The translations under genes and the position numbers were made by a program. From Balaenoptera acutorostrata (taxonomy: Eukaryota > Chordata > Mammalia > Artiodactyla > Balaenopteridae), in assembly GCF_949987535.1 (NCBI RefSeq), contig NC_080070.1, positions 9,420,016 to 9,484,015 of the forward strand: DNA of 64,000 bases. The letters run 5' to 3'. The notes below the pieces were generated by a model. The model did no database searches. It worked only from the letters and a program-made list of their open reading frames with translations, and had not been told where the DNA came from. Shown one piece after another: positions 11,606-24,188 of this stretch. Positions within the stretch are counted from its first letter, which is position 1; each line of letters starts with the position of its first letter.

Positions 11606-11925
11606 GTGCTGAAAAGACTTATACTGTATGATAACACTTATACGTGGCATCTAAAAAATACAACAAACTAGTGAATATAACAAAAAAGAAGCAGACTCAC
11701 AGATATAGAGAACAAACCAGTGGTTACCAGTGGGACAGGAGAGGCAATATAGGGGAAGCAGGGATATGTTGTACAATATGGGGAATATAGCCAGTATTTT
11801 ATAATAACTATAAAGGGAGTATAACCTTTAAAAATTATGAATCACTGTATTGTACACCTGTACCATATAATATAGTACATCAACTATACTTTAATTTAAA
11901 AATATGATGGTAAAAAAAAAAAAAG
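11606..11925 (+). mobile_element. L1 3' end
   Basis: The segment starts near the end of ORF2 (ATACGTGGCATCTAAAAAAT) and continues through the 3' UTR (CCAGTGGTTACCAGTGGGAC, then ACTGTATTGTACACCTG). It ends in TTTAATTTAAAAATATGATGG and an A-run. It is strongly 5' truncated, and no convincing target duplication is seen. Confidence 0.9.
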
Positions 11926-12659
11926 CAACGATAGTAAAAACAGCTCAATAAACAAGACAAAAGACTTATAAATGTTGTAACAAAATGGGCTTAGCCACAA
12001 GGCATTCTGAGAGCTCTAAGTGGCCAGAACAGCAGCACAGAGGTCCTTTCCCTGCAGGAACTGAGTAACAGACGTGAGGTGGCTAGACTTTGAAAGACGT
12101 GACATGATTGGTGACTGATCTTGATGAGCATCTGTTACTTCTGTATCTATGAACTAAAGAGCTAGCAGCAACGTTTGTACTTTATGCAATTACAGTTCAA
12201 ATGCCGTGGACCGAAAATGTGAACCCAGGTGTTGGGAGACTGGTATTATTTAAAGAGACAGTGGTAAATGAAATTGCTCAGATAGGAATCCTGTTAAGAG
12301 AAGACTTCCTGTAATTATGTGAATCACACCGCATTTAGGAAACTCTTACGTGAGGTCATTTGCAAAAAATATCTCCTTAGAGAATAAGAAATTTTAAACA
12401 TGTATTATTTCTATCAGCGAATCAAGTTTTGATTAAAATGTGGTTCCTCTTTCTATAGGGATCCTGTCATATGTGGAAACCTGATACTTTAATAACAATT
12501 TTTTTTTTTCAATTTGCCTATGGTTCCTGCCCTTGATGATCTCATGGTCAATTAGTGAGATTTACATTTAAACACATGTTTAGAATATAGTAGAAAAGGG
12601 ATAATAAACACACAAAGAATTTCATGGCAATTTGCTGCTTTATAACTCATCTATCTCAT
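11926..12659. other. Unique sequence, nothing recognised
   Basis: About 0.7 kb with no repeat family or gene that I can support. Confidence 0.4.
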
Positions 12660-12790
12660 TTGGCTTTCAGAAGGCAGGGTGGGCATTTGGAGGACCAATC
12701 ATAAATGAGGGAACTAAGGATCTGCAAAAGGGAGTGATTTGCTCAAGGCCACCTGTTCATCAGAGGCCAAGTCAAAAAGTAAACAGTTCA
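12660..12790 (-). mobile_element. Possible MIR fragment
   Basis: The order AATGAGGGAACTAAGGATCTG followed by TTTGCTCAAGGCCACCTG resembles the reverse MIR consensus. It is short and diverged. Confidence 0.45.
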
Positions 12791-14049
12791 CTTTTGACTA
12801 CAAGTGTGTTTCCAAGGTACTGTTGTGTCTCTTTCCTTCTGATTATAACAGGATTGTCAAGTAAAATTGTAGAGAAAATGTTTTTGAAAATGCCAACATT
12901 TACAATTATTTTGATTTTTTGGGAAGCATCCCGTAGGCTATATACAAAAGATAAAGGCAGACAGTTTTAATAGCTAAATATCTTAGTTTTGCAAGTTATA
13001 ATTTGCCTACCCATTTTATACATGGGTGCTCTAATCAGCTAATAAGAGTCGTAGTTAACTGATGAAGAGCTTTGATTTCCTTTCTAGGATAATTAGGATA
13101 ATCATTAATAGTCTCTTCTTCATTTTTATGTCATCCCATGGCAATATTTTCCAGTGGGTTTGTGATACATGATGACACAATAATTGTTATAAAATTCAAA
13201 GTAGAACTTGTAGAAGAACAATTCTTATGACTATTGCTGTGTCATGAAATAAGTTTACTCTGATTAATATCATTAAAATAAGTAGCACAGAAATTAACCG
13301 TGACTCGAGTGGTATTTTCAATTGGTGGCTCCCTTATAAATGAATCACTTCATTGCAGAGCTTGTGCCAAAGAAAGTCTGTTTAACACAATGGAATTCCA
13401 TCTCTACTTTGGGTCAATAACTGTTAGGGAATCAACTGTGTCTGTCTTGAGAACTCTTCACCTTCAGCCATTTTTAGACACAGAAATCAAATTTCCGCAT
13501 GACACCCTCTCAACCATGAAATATAATCCTTAATTGATTGTCATGGAGAAAGTTGGTGTTTAGCCAAGTATAACATAAGAAAACTTGTACACAGACACAG
13601 ACACACACAGACATCCTGCCACCTCTTTCTATGGAAAGTGTTGTTGTTTGATTGCAATAAAATTAAATGAATTTCACTATGAACAACTAAATCTTGCAAA
13701 AGCAAATGAAGTTTTTGCTTATTTCTTCTGTCTCCCTTGTCACCCCTCCTTTTTTGCATGATTATCCCCTATGCCTAAACATATTCCCTAAATTTTCAAA
13801 TTTTCAATGCAAATTTCCATTTTCACTAGCTTTAAAATACCTGAGAAAAGAATCATCCAATACCTTGCTTCTAAAAACCAAACCACGTAATACCTATGCA
13901 GCCTAAAACTATCACAAATATATACCCATGTAGTCTAAATTCATGTGTCTGTATCATTTATGTGAGTACCACCAAACAACTTTTAAGTCTAGTTTACCCC
14001 TCATTGCTATGGTGATACGTGACAGAGGGGAACAAAGGCTACTACAAAG
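12791..14049. other. Unique sequence with a short CA-rich patch
   Basis: No gene is recognised. A small imperfect ACACAG run lies at about 13588-13612. Short ORFs on both strands here have no recognisable domain. Confidence 0.4.
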
Positions 14050-14300
14050 GCAATGACAACGATCACAGATAACATTTGTTAGGTGCTTACAATGGCAAGA
14101 CAGTGTCCATGTATTATCTCATTTAAACCTCACAGTGGTCCTATAAGGCTGGTGTTATATTTATTCTGTTTTTGTATATCAGGAAATTGAGGCACAAAGA
14201 AATTATCATCTTGCTCCAGGTCACATATCTGGTAAGTGTCTAAGCAAAGATTTTATTCATGGCAGTTTAACTATAGACCCTGGGCTTTTAACCACCAGTT
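14050..14300 (-). mobile_element. MIR
   Basis: The reverse MIR order is clear: TAACATTTGTTAGGTGCTTA, then a TTATCTCATTTAAACCTCAC block, then AGGAAATTGAGGCACAAAGA. Confidence 0.85.
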
Positions 14301-15394
14301 ATTACTTACAGATTTTAAGGACTGTTTTTTGATAGATTGTGTGGCTTTTGAGAGCTAGGCACTGGAGATACTGAGTTCTAGAGTTATTCAATTGTTGAGA
14401 AATAAAAATTTTCTCAGTGAAATGATAAAACTATGATTAAATGACACAATTAGTAACAGTGATCTCTTAGGTAACTCATGTACCTCTCTCAGAGAAAGGA
14501 TGCTAGTTAGACTTACAAGTTAATGTGCTTTATTGGCAGAATACTTGATTAAATAAGTGTAATCTACATAGCATTTAATTTTTCTAGTACAGCATTGGAA
14601 CCATGTGGGCAGCAAGGACCATTGGCACCATTTGTCCCTATGTTATGATAAATATTGGCTGAATCTACTCCAAAGCCCCACGAAAAAATACATTGACCAC
14701 ATCCTAAGGTGGTATCTGGAAGTTGTATGTTTCATTATGAAACTTCTAGAGAATTAAAGGAGTCAAGTCATATTTCTTATTATTACATAGTATTTTTAGG
14801 CACCTATGTATAGAGGCCAATGTTTTGTTCTAATATACCATCTGAAAAGCAATGTTATAGAAAGTCATCAAGAATGAGGAGAAATAATAATCCCTTAAAA
14901 CTTATATTTCAATTTCCTTTTCTACTAAGTCAGTGAACTAGAAAAGGGGGCAGTCTGGCTATATGAATGAAAAGAAGATTCCAAATTAATTGAAGATAAT
15001 TTAAACTAATATTTTTATAATTTGTGGTTAGTTTTTAATCCCATAAGAAGATAATAAATGCTGTTCTCATGTATAATAACTTTCTTGCACATGACTACCA
15101 CATTGATCTGGCATTACAGAGAAGGGAATTATTTTCAAATAATAACATTTTCATAATAACTGATTCTTCCTATTAGGCTAGGTATCAACATTTATTTTTT
15201 AATGGGAATCCTTTAGAAACCAATGATAAGAAATATTCAAATGCATCTGGACATAAAAGAATATATTCAATATATATCCTTCATAGGTACTTCAATATCT
15301 ATGAAGTAGTCATAGCACTGATGCAATTCAAACTCTTGGATTTAAAGATTACCTATTCCTCTGCCTTGTAGAAAACAGAGCTCTCCAGCAGAAT
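14301..15394. other. Unique AT-rich sequence
   Basis: Nothing recognisable apart from AT-rich single-copy DNA. Confidence 0.4.
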
Positions 15395-15485
15395 GTAGGC
15401 CCTATGAGAGCAGGATATTAGTCCATATTTTTCCCCAGTGCCTGGCACATATTTAGTGCCCTTTAAATATTTGTTTATAACTTGA
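15395..15485 (+). mobile_element. L2 LINE 3' fragment
   Basis: The order CCCTATGAGAGCAGGATATT, CCCCAGTGCCTGGCACATAT and a degenerate CTTTAAATATTTGTTTATAA matches the L2 3' end. Confidence 0.65.
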
Positions 15486-16017
15486 GAAATGAATGCAGTG
15501 GAATCTGATTGAAATTTCAGAAGTACTCATGGAATCGTGATGTGCTCACCATATGCAATACATACAGGCTCAACCTAGCAGCACTGTTACTCTATTCTTG
15601 ACTTCAAAGGTGGTTTTGGATTATTTGTTCATTAACATTGCATGGTCACTATTACCTTAAGTGTTATTAAATATTACCTTTCAGTTAAACCAAGTAAAAG
15701 AAACATATTTTCTAGTACCAGTTACTACCACTGGGCACCTAATCTGAGGAATTTAGACTGAATGTTTTCCTCTTTAACTTCATTTTCATGTACATGTATT
15801 ACAAACAATTCTTTTCATTCGACAGATAATTATTTCTAAGCTTAATAGAAAATATACCAGTAAGTGAAATGGATATACACATCTATTAGATGTCAAAAAC
15901 TTTTTTTTTCTAATTACACACCCAGAAGTCTTTCTCAAATAGTCTCTTTTACTTTATGACAGAATAACTACTCCTTTTCACATTATTATTCCCACTGAGA
16001 TTTTTTTTTTCTTTCAA
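15486..16017. other. Unique AT-rich sequence
   Basis: No repeat or gene recognised. Short T-runs occur at about 15901 and 16001. Confidence 0.4.
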
Positions 16018-16100
16018 ATGATCTTTATCTAGTGCCTATTATGTGCAAAATACTGTTCTGTGTGATAGTAGAAGTGCAGAGATAAATCCAGTGTGGATTA
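16018..16100 (-). mobile_element. Possible L2 fragment
   Basis: AGTGCCTATTATGTGCAAAA followed by a diverged ACTGTTCTGTG resembles the reversed L2 3' region. It is short. Confidence 0.45.
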
Positions 16101-16881
16101 TTTCCTCAGGATGGTAACACAAGTTATACCTAAGAAAAGCAGTCTTTTTCAGGTTCCTCACCCTTTCACCATTCTGTGATGGAAACCCTATCATTATATA
16201 AACATTAAAACTCATCATTTTTCAGTTTATCTGGCCCACACAATTTACCTTTCACAAGTCACATAGGCCACACATGCCACATTATTGAGTAGTACGAGGC
16301 TCTACACTGATTTTAAATGATCAAATAATTTTAAAATGGAACGATAACTAGCTTTAACAGATACTGATTTTGATCTCCATTTTACTTTGATATACATATA
16401 ATTGTAAAAAGTGTTCACTCCATACCCCTTGCTAAGTAAACAGGGGTCATAGTTTAATGAAATTCCATGTTTGGTACCGCTTTGCTCTTACTTTGCTCAC
16501 TGATAACAGCAGTTGCCCTTTGCCCTCAGACTGTTCCACGTGAGTTCTTCAACTTGTTTGTACACTGGTCTTCTATTTGGTACATAGTATAGTATCCAGC
16601 AACCCCATCCCTGGGAAGCAGAAGGATGGGGCAAGAGGTCTACTGAGAGGCTTTGCACCTTTGAAGGTAGGGCCAGCTCACAAATGGTGGATCAAGGGGG
16701 GCTGCTCGGAGAGGTAGCACGCTGACTGACTTGTTATCTCTGGAGGGCTGGACAGAAAGAAAAGAGACAGGCTTGCCAAAGGAGAGCAAGAAGTCTTGAA
16801 CTGGAAGGTGGGATAAGGAGCTGGGGCAAATTCCCTGGGTCATATGAAAAGGGTGACTGCTGTGACTATTTAAAGGATGCC
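16101..16881. other. Unique sequence, nothing recognised
   Basis: The segment at 16600-16850 is somewhat GC-richer than its surroundings. An ORF on the minus strand there runs into the SINE and is not considered coding. Confidence 0.4.
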
Positions 16882-17218
16882 GGGGCTTCCCTGGTGGCGC
16901 AGGGGTTAAGAATCCGCCTGCCAATGCAGGGGACATGGGTTCGAGCCCTGGTCCGGGAAGATCCCACATGCCGCGGAGCAACTAAGCCCGTGAGACACAA
17001 CTACTGAGCCTGAGCTCTAGAGCCCTCGAGCCACAACTACTGGAGCCCGCGCGCCTAGAGTCCGTGCTCCACAACAAGAGAAGCCACTGCAATGAGAAGC
17101 CCGCGCACCTCAAGGAAGAGTAGCCCCTGCTCACCGCAACTAGAGAAAGCCTGTGCGCTGCAATGAAGACCCGACACAGCCAAAAATAAATAAAATAAAA
17201 ATAAATTTATAAAAAAAA
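16882..17218 (+). mobile_element. CHR-type tRNA-derived SINE (cetacean)
   Basis: Full-length copy with the GGCTTCCCTGGTGGCGCAG head, the tRNA-like region with a GGTTCGAGCC B box, a CHR body longer than in the neighbouring copies, and an AAATAAATAAAATAAAAATA tail. Only a short duplication, GATGCC, can be read at 16876-16881 and 17219-17224, with flanking A/G mismatches. Confidence 0.93.
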
Positions 17219-17224
17219 GATGCC

Positions 17225-18655
17225 AGAGGTCTCAGGTGGAGCGACAGAGTCAAGAAGAGCACCAATCCTGCAAAGCCACAGAACTATGTTCATATAATCC
17301 ATCATACGTAGAGCATGTGTCTTAGGAGCATATGTCTTACATAACCTGTATTATGTGCAACAAGTGATATACTTTAATCTCCCATCAATAGAAGAAGCAT
17401 TTCACTCATTATCCTCAGGCATTTTTAAAATTCCTCTAATATGACAGGTGGTGTATGGCTCTTTTAACACACATAAAAAGGCCTAGTATGCTGTAAATGG
17501 GAAATAAACTACTTGCATACTTCTTTGTTTTTGTGGTCTGTCTAGAGTAATTCAAATGATTTGAAAAGCAATTAATGTCCTATCTCGTATGACATACTGC
17601 AGAAGTTTTATGTGTGTTTTATTGAACTTTGGTTTGAGTTTCACTCGTTCCCAGGGATTCTGAGAGCTTCAAGTGTAGTGATGACCACTGTAAATATGAA
17701 AAGGGAGACACCTATGGAGGAAATCAAAATTATCTGATAGTTTAATAGATTTTTGAGGATTATTTTAAGGAACAAGGACCCCCCCCCAAATATTTTAGGT
17801 TAAAAAATCTTATACATTTATTATAATAAATATTATGTACATTTATTATACACACAGAGTAGAGAGAGATTAATGTGAGGATGAATAGCATAGCTCTTCT
17901 GCAGTTTTAGTGAATCATTTAATCTCACCAAGATAGAATGTATTCATAATTGAGAGAATAATGTCCACCTATAAATTATCATCAGGATTAAATAATTTAG
18001 TTTTTGGAACACAGCTGGCACAAAGATTGCAGTATATCTAGCACAAAGGAGGGTCTTAAAATGTTGCTTCTTTTTTCCTTCTCTACTTATAATCTACTGA
18101 TTATATACACATGGTGTGTCTGCTCGACAATGCAAAAACCTTTGCCCTGAAATGTCGGTTGACAAAAAACCCTTTTTTTCTGGGCATATTCTGGTTATTG
18201 CTATAACTTTTACAGCCCTTTTACATATGAGGGTTATCATTAGATCTTTAACTTAGTATTTGTCTGTGGTTTGTGCTGCTTGAAAAAAAGAATTTTTCTC
18301 TTCTCTAAGTTTATGTAGTTTGATATTTTTTCACACTATTATGCTTGCAACCCAAGAATAAAGACAACTCATGCCAAATAACTAGAAAAAGTGTTAGGTA
18401 TTAGGTATTAGATCTATAGACTAACATGCAGCCAAGTAATCATGATTTGCTTGTCACCTGTATAATAAGACACTGATAAAACCTGTTAACATGGTCCTTA
18501 TTATATGTTCCCCAAACTCTTTTATCTACTGAGCAGTGTTCAAAGATTAGTCTGACATATCCTTTGCTGGCTGAAAGTTATTATGTTCTTACCCTGGGTT
18601 TATCACTCTATAGTGAGAATTTTCTGAATGAGAGAGCTCTTGCCTTTTAAAACAG
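17225..18655. other. Unique sequence with a possible MIR remnant
   Basis: Mostly unrecognised. At about 17965-18065 a diverged plus-strand MIR end may be present (ATCAGGATTAAATAATTTAG followed by GGAACACAGCTGGCAC). A run of nine C residues is at about 17780. Confidence 0.35.
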
Positions 18656-18693
<38 letters not shown>

Positions 18694-18727
18694 TATATAT
18701 GTAAGTATATATGTATATATATACACA
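18656..18727. repeat. Compound AT/AC microsatellite
   Basis: TA dinucleotides pass into AC and then back into TA with interruptions. This is ordinary dinucleotide repeat DNA. Confidence 0.95.
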
Positions 18728-20302
18728 CAGACATATTCATATATGCATATATATCATCTTTCTGTAGTGAGGAAACTAGATCAAAACTCTAATTTAAAAT
18801 TTGATACAGAGAAGTTATAAGATTAATGATATATGTGAAATTCACTTTCTCATTTCACAAGCCATGATATTTATTGTCTTATTCTGAGTAATGGTTCTGT
18901 GACTTAAAATATCAAAGCGATCATACATGGTTGTGTAGCTTATACATGCGTTTTCTGTGTTTTCAACCTGTGAAACTTTGGGTGGTTTTATCTCAAGCAT
19001 GATGTATTAAAATACTCAGTATTCTGAGATACTATGTGGAATATCTGGATACAGACAATGAACTAGAAACCTAGATATTATAGTGGGAGAGGGAAGGAAA
19101 CCCTAAGAGCCCCTGGTTTCTAGATATGATGCAAGAGCATATGTCTCTATAAGTTTTAGCAAGGCATTTACACTTTCGAAGGCTCCACGTTCTCATATAT
19201 GAAGTAGAAGTAAGAACAATCTTGCCAACCTAAGATCTAAGTTGAGGGCCAGATGAATAATAGATATGAAAGCACTTTGTAGATGATAACTCAGTATACT
19301 CAAAGAAACACTTATTTGTGTGTCTGATATACACTAGGTCCTAAACAGTTAGAAAACGGTCTAAGAGGTCATCAGAGGGATGAGCATATATCCAGCTAAG
19401 CTGTGGCAAAAGTTGTGGACCCAAAGGAAGCCCTTGGGAGAGAGCAGGACTTCTTGTGAAGGATGAACAAGTCCATTAGAATGTTAACAAGCAGAGACAG
19501 GCAGTAACAGAGACGTAGAGAAAGACTGAGAAAGAAAACCTAATGCACGGAAACCCAATAATCAACTGAGGTTATAAGGCGTCATCTAAGGGCAAAACTC
19601 TATGTGAAACGTCCCAACAGAGATTTAAAAAGTTTTGTTCTGTTATCCCAACAACATGTATGTTTCCAAAATATGCAAGGAAATTCATAAAGAACAAAAT
19701 TGTAAAATGTGGTCAAATCTTGAAGAGTTGTTTTCAACATCTACAGGAAGAATCGTAGGGAGAATGAAAAAGAAACAGCCTGTACCCATTCTTATTCTAT
19801 AAAACCATATATTCTGCAAAATCACATGTAAAATATAACTTCTAGGGCATAATGGGCCATTATTTACCTATGTATAATAGTAACTATGGATTTAGTAACT
19901 ATTATGCTATTTGTTAATGCTGTTGAATATGGAAAATGGAGGTGTGGAACAAGGTAATATTGACGCTTGAGGGTGGGGCAGGGGAACATTTTCTCAAAAA
20001 CCATGAACAAAATTTTGAGAAGAAAGAACTTTAATAGGGGAGATTACAGTATTCTTCAGGGTCCCTAGGAATAAAACTAAGAATTTAGCATCATTCGATT
20101 TCTACTCTATATACACACATAGACAATATATGTTATATATGCATGTTTTAAATATATAAGTATATACATGTGGTATATTTATACACATGAATTTAATAAA
20201 AGCAACAGCATTTCAAAACATTAAAAAATTATAATTTATAAACTTAACTATTATATTGAATATCTTCTCTTTCCTCTAATCCTAGCTTCCCTAACTCCTC
20301 CT
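18728..20302. other. Unique sequence with a possible MIR fragment
   Basis: A diverged plus-strand MIR-like stretch can be read at about 19145-19285 (GTTTTAGCAAGGCATTTACA, later GCACTTTGTAGATGATAAC). Elsewhere nothing is recognised. Confidence 0.35.
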
Positions 20303-20324
20303 CCCCCCACCCCCACCCCCACCC
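20303..20324 (-). repeat. C-rich tract with G-quadruplex potential
   Basis: Four runs of three to six C residues are separated by single A residues on the plus strand. The minus strand is therefore four G-runs with one-base loops, the strongest class of quadruplex motif. No gene lies next to it. Confidence 0.8.
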
Positions 20325-21329
20325 AATGCACACCTTAACCACACAGAACGTTCCAAAGTCCTCTGAACATGCCATGAATTTACGTATGTTGGACCCTCTT
20401 TTACTTCTCTCCCTTCTCTGCAATACTTAGTCACCTTTCCTGTAAAGCTTTCTGTGAACCCCCCCACCCAGGTCACAATTGATTACCATCATTCTCTGAT
20501 CCCTTAGCAGCACTCTGTTGACACTGCCACTAGGATTATTTTAGGATATTCAAAGGTTCTAGCGTTTTGAAATTAGTAGCTCTGGCTTCTTAAAGGGCCA
20601 GTGTCAAACTCTGATCAACAGTTCTTCATATTCACCTCACTAGCTTTCCCATGAGGTCCCACAATCAATCCATATGAATCCCATCCATCTTACAACACCT
20701 TCATCCAATTTCTTCAGAATAAATAATGCATATAGTACAACCCATGTAAAAATGCCTTTGTTTGCCTCATGAACATTGGCTTTACAGCATGTCCCTGGTC
20801 AATATAACCACAGTTGATGTGACTTTGCTACATTTTGCATTATTGCCATTTGTGCACTACATAAGGGAAAATAGATGGTGTCAATAAATTATAATCTGAC
20901 TTACAGGACCACACAGAAAACTGTACTCCATAAAGTCAATTTGCACAAATGCTATGCTATGACAGTGGTATTGAACGTTTTGTATTTTCCCATAAAATGA
21001 ACTAAGAATAGTGCAGGTGAAAGATTAAAATAGCTTCTAAGAACACAAATAAGAGAAGGATTAAGAAAAGCCGTAGCTTCCTTCTTTTCTCTCAAGAGTT
21101 CTTCAGTTGCTGTGATCAATATTACAAAGGTTTTCCATTTCGCTTCAACACGCCCCTCTACTAAGCTGTTAAGAAAGAATAAGTATAGAAGCTGACAGCT
21201 GACATATTGACATAGCCTAGAAAACAGAATTTAGCATTTAGTTTTTGTTTGGGGTAATGTTTGTTGTTTGGGTTTTTTAAAATTTGTTCTTCTTTATTTT
21301 CGTCTGCATGCATAATATATGATTATACA
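20325..21329. other. Unique sequence
   Basis: No repeat family recognised. The part at 20760-21010 lacks repeat features and could be conserved, but nothing in the sequence proves it. Confidence 0.35.
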
Positions 21330-21570
21330 ATTTAGACAGCCTGGGTTTGAATCTTAATTCTATGGCTCACAAACTGACTACCTATACAAAAATTACTTGA
21401 TCTCTTTGTGCCTCTGTTTCTCAGCTATAAAATGGTCATAATAATGATACCTACCTCAAAGGAACAAGGTATGCATATTTAATGATTTAATTATGACAAT
21501 TAAATCTATTAATATTGGGAAGTGCTTCTTATAATGGTATCTGACACATAACATAATAGGTGCTACATAT
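21330..21570 (+). mobile_element. MIR
   Basis: The plus-strand MIR order is CAGCCTGGGTTTGAATCTTA, TTGATCTCTTTGTGCCTCTG, AAAATGGTCATAATAATGAT and TGACACATAACATAATAGG. Confidence 0.85.
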
Positions 21571-21652
21571 GTGTTTTAAAAATAAAACTATACATGTATC
21601 ATGATATAATTACTCTTTACAACTAAAACAATGGAACATATTCCTTAGATGC

Positions 21653-21676
21653 TATTATTATTATTATTATTATTAA
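21653..21676. repeat. TTA trinucleotide repeat
   Basis: About eight perfect ATT units. Confidence 0.9.
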
Positions 21677-21809
21677 TTTGTATTGCAAGGCAAAAAACCC
21701 TTTAAAATGTCTTAGAATTAATTTGGAATATAAACAAGTATAAAGCTTTAAACGGGAAAATCCAACCAACTTATATAAATTAATGTTACTGCTTTGTTTG
21801 GGAACACAG

Positions 21810-21945
21810 GCAAAAAAAGAAAGAAGGAAGAATGGAAAGAGAGATTGACCAAGAGAGAAAAAAGGAAGGGAAAAGGCAGAAAGACAGAGGGAAGGAAGGC
21901 CTGAAGAACGTAAGGTAGGAAGGCTGGCAGACAGAAAGGAAGACT
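21810..21945. repeat. Purine-rich (GA) low-complexity tract
   Basis: The plus strand is almost only A and G with imperfect AAGG, GGAAG and GAGA units. The apparent minus-strand ORF is a reading of this tract. Confidence 0.8.
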
Positions 21946-23194
21946 TTAATATACCTGAAGAAAATATAATCCTGAAAAGTTGACATAATAATCAAAATAC
22001 CTAAGCTGACATAACTTTTATGAGTGTTAGAAGGGCTTTTTGAAAAACTAATTTACAATCTGAAGACACATTAGTTATTATGAGTAGTACCATACAACTT
22101 CAAATTATTTCACCTACTTTACCTGTCCATTAACTTTTCAATATTTAATTAGCCTACTTTAAAACATTTCATATTAATTTTGTCCAAAATTAAAAGGAGA
22201 AAAGGAAATTGAGGATGTGTTAATGTTTTTTATAATGTTTGAATTAAATTAATTAGACATTTTCATAAACCTTTTATGCAAAGTTTGCTTTCTTTGTATA
22301 AGCATTAATTTGTAACTTTCTAATATAAATTATCCTAATTGAACCTAATACGTTCTATTGAGTATTGTGGAATTATTCCTTACTAAATTATAAATGCAAA
22401 TTTTCAACAGTGTAAATTGAGTTATTTCTAAGCTACATTAAAACTAAAAGCAATTATTTTGCATTTGTTTGCTTTTTTATATTTGAATACTCCTTGGTTT
22501 GCTTTAAAATATTACACTTGAAAATTATAAATATTACAATTAAGATAATAAATATGCCACTTATATGTACATAAAGCTATATTCATAAGCATCTTTATAG
22601 TCAAATATCTAAACATCCAACAGCAGAAATTCTAGGGCCAATGTATTATATTTTCGACTACATTTCTCAATGAATATTGTTTGATAATTACACTTAAATT
22701 ATTAAATTATGTGGAAAACATAACATGATTGATTATATACAAACTGTGTTATGGTATACATTTTATATTTAGTTAGCCTAACAAATGTTTTCCTAAAAAT
22801 ATACATTATAGAATATTATATAACACAATATTATAGAAAATATTATAGAACATAGAAAATCAAGAATAAATTTATATTCAAAAATAGTTCAAAAAGGATA
22901 GAAAATTTTACCGACATAGCATGACTGAAGTAGTTCAAGCATTAAATTTCCCTTTGAGCTTCCCGGTATCCAAGAGAACTCGCAAAGAGGGTTATGCAAG
23001 TCCGTTTGACTTATGAAAGGAAGCATGAATATTGATATGGAAGGCAACTTTTATATCACTGAATTCATAAGAATGAAAAGCATTAAGGACATTATCTCCA
23101 ACAACAGACATACTTATGGCTCATTTACATAAGAACTTTTGAAAAAGCCAATGCCATAATAAATTGTTACAATTATTTGTGTGGTGAGTTGCAC
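21946..23194. promoter_or_regulatory. Repeat-free AT-rich block, candidate conserved enhancer (core 22130-22420)
   Basis: No transposon is recognised in more than 1.2 kb. The core has several homeodomain-type TTAATTAG/AATTAA words (22241-22256 and others), a POU-octamer-like ATGCAAAG at 22276-22283 and a SOX-type CTTTGT at 22292-22297. Such clusters are common in AT-rich developmental enhancers located in gene deserts, but they also occur by chance in AT-rich DNA. This is a hypothesis from motif content only. Confidence 0.25.
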
Positions 23195-23520
23195 TTACAT
23201 AATAATAATGGCTACGTTTATTGAGCTTTTACTATGTGGGCACTCTTGAAGCACTTAATATGTATCAGCCTGTTTAAATGCCACAGCAACCGAAAAAAGT
23301 AGGTACTATAAGGCATGCATTTATTCAACCATATGTATCGATTACCTATTCTGTTCTAGGCACTTAGAATTCATTAGTAAACAAAACAGCAAAAAGCCTT
23401 TCCCACTGTTTTAGATTAAAAAAACTGAGATTTAAGAGGGTAGGGAATCTAAGGTCACAAAGCAAGTCACCTGGTAGAGCCACTGTTTGAACCAGGCAGT
23501 CTGTTTAGCCTGAGTTCTTA
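23195..23520 (-). mobile_element. MIR split by an L2 fragment
   Basis: The left half (ACGTTTATTGAGCTTTTACT to AAAAAGTAGGTACTATA) and right half (TTTTAGATTAAAAAAACTGAG to TGAACCAGGCAGTCTG) are in MIR order. They are separated by about 94 bp of other sequence at 23312-23405. Together the halves make an almost complete reversed MIR. Confidence 0.8.
23312..23405 (-). mobile_element. L2-like fragment inside a MIR
   Basis: GCATTTATTCAACCATATGT, CTGTTCTAGGCACTTAG and AGTAAACAAAACAGC resemble the reversed L2 3' end. It sits at the break in the MIR. Confidence 0.6.
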
Positions 23521-23749
23521 CAAATTAGGCCAGACATGCTTCAGATATGTAAATATATGCAAATATATATTAGTAATACATGTTAGGATTTTTGGAAATC
23601 CATTTCCAGTGACCAAAAGTCAGAGTTCTCTCTGACCAAATGGGAGGATGTGTTGCCTGTAGGAGAAAAAAGAGAAAGTGGGGAAAGAGCCAGTTTGGGG
23701 TGAAAATAACCAATCTCCCCAAAGCCAAAAATATTAATTAATTAATCCC

Positions 23750-23875
23750 TCAATTTATTTGTCTTTCTCAAACCTCTACTGAGTACGTACACTGTGCTAC
23801 GTACTGTTACAGACCCTAGAGATCTCTGGATGACTAAGATATGATGTGTTTGTCTTTCAAGAGTCACCGTCTTGC
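23750..23875 (-). mobile_element. L2 LINE 3' fragment
   Basis: CTACTGAGTACGTACACTGT, CTGTTACAGACCCTAGAG and a diverged remainder match the reversed L2 3' region. Confidence 0.65.
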
Positions 23876-24188
23876 TGGCTACTGGGGTGCTGAGGAAGAT
23901 TCATTGCTGACAATTCAGTGAAGAAAGTACAACTATGTCCATATGCTCTGAATATTGAGGCATGGAGAGGGGGTGCCTATCCAGCTTGGGGGACAGGACA
24001 AGGAAGCAGTCCTGAAAGTTTTAGAGGAAGTTCGTAGTCAAAACATCAAATATCCCAAAATTAAGATGAATGTAGATTAAGGGGAAATTATTTTTTAGAA
24101 AGCAAAGGAGAAAGGCAAGCCAATCAATCTTATTAGATAGGCACAGAGAACAAGAGAAAAACAGATGACAGAGCAGGAGGGAGAGAAG

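Noticed and set aside
21653..21676. Tandem repeats considered as a CRISPR-like or other spaced array
   Set aside because: These and the other arrays in the window are ordinary microsatellites without spacers, in a mammalian genome.
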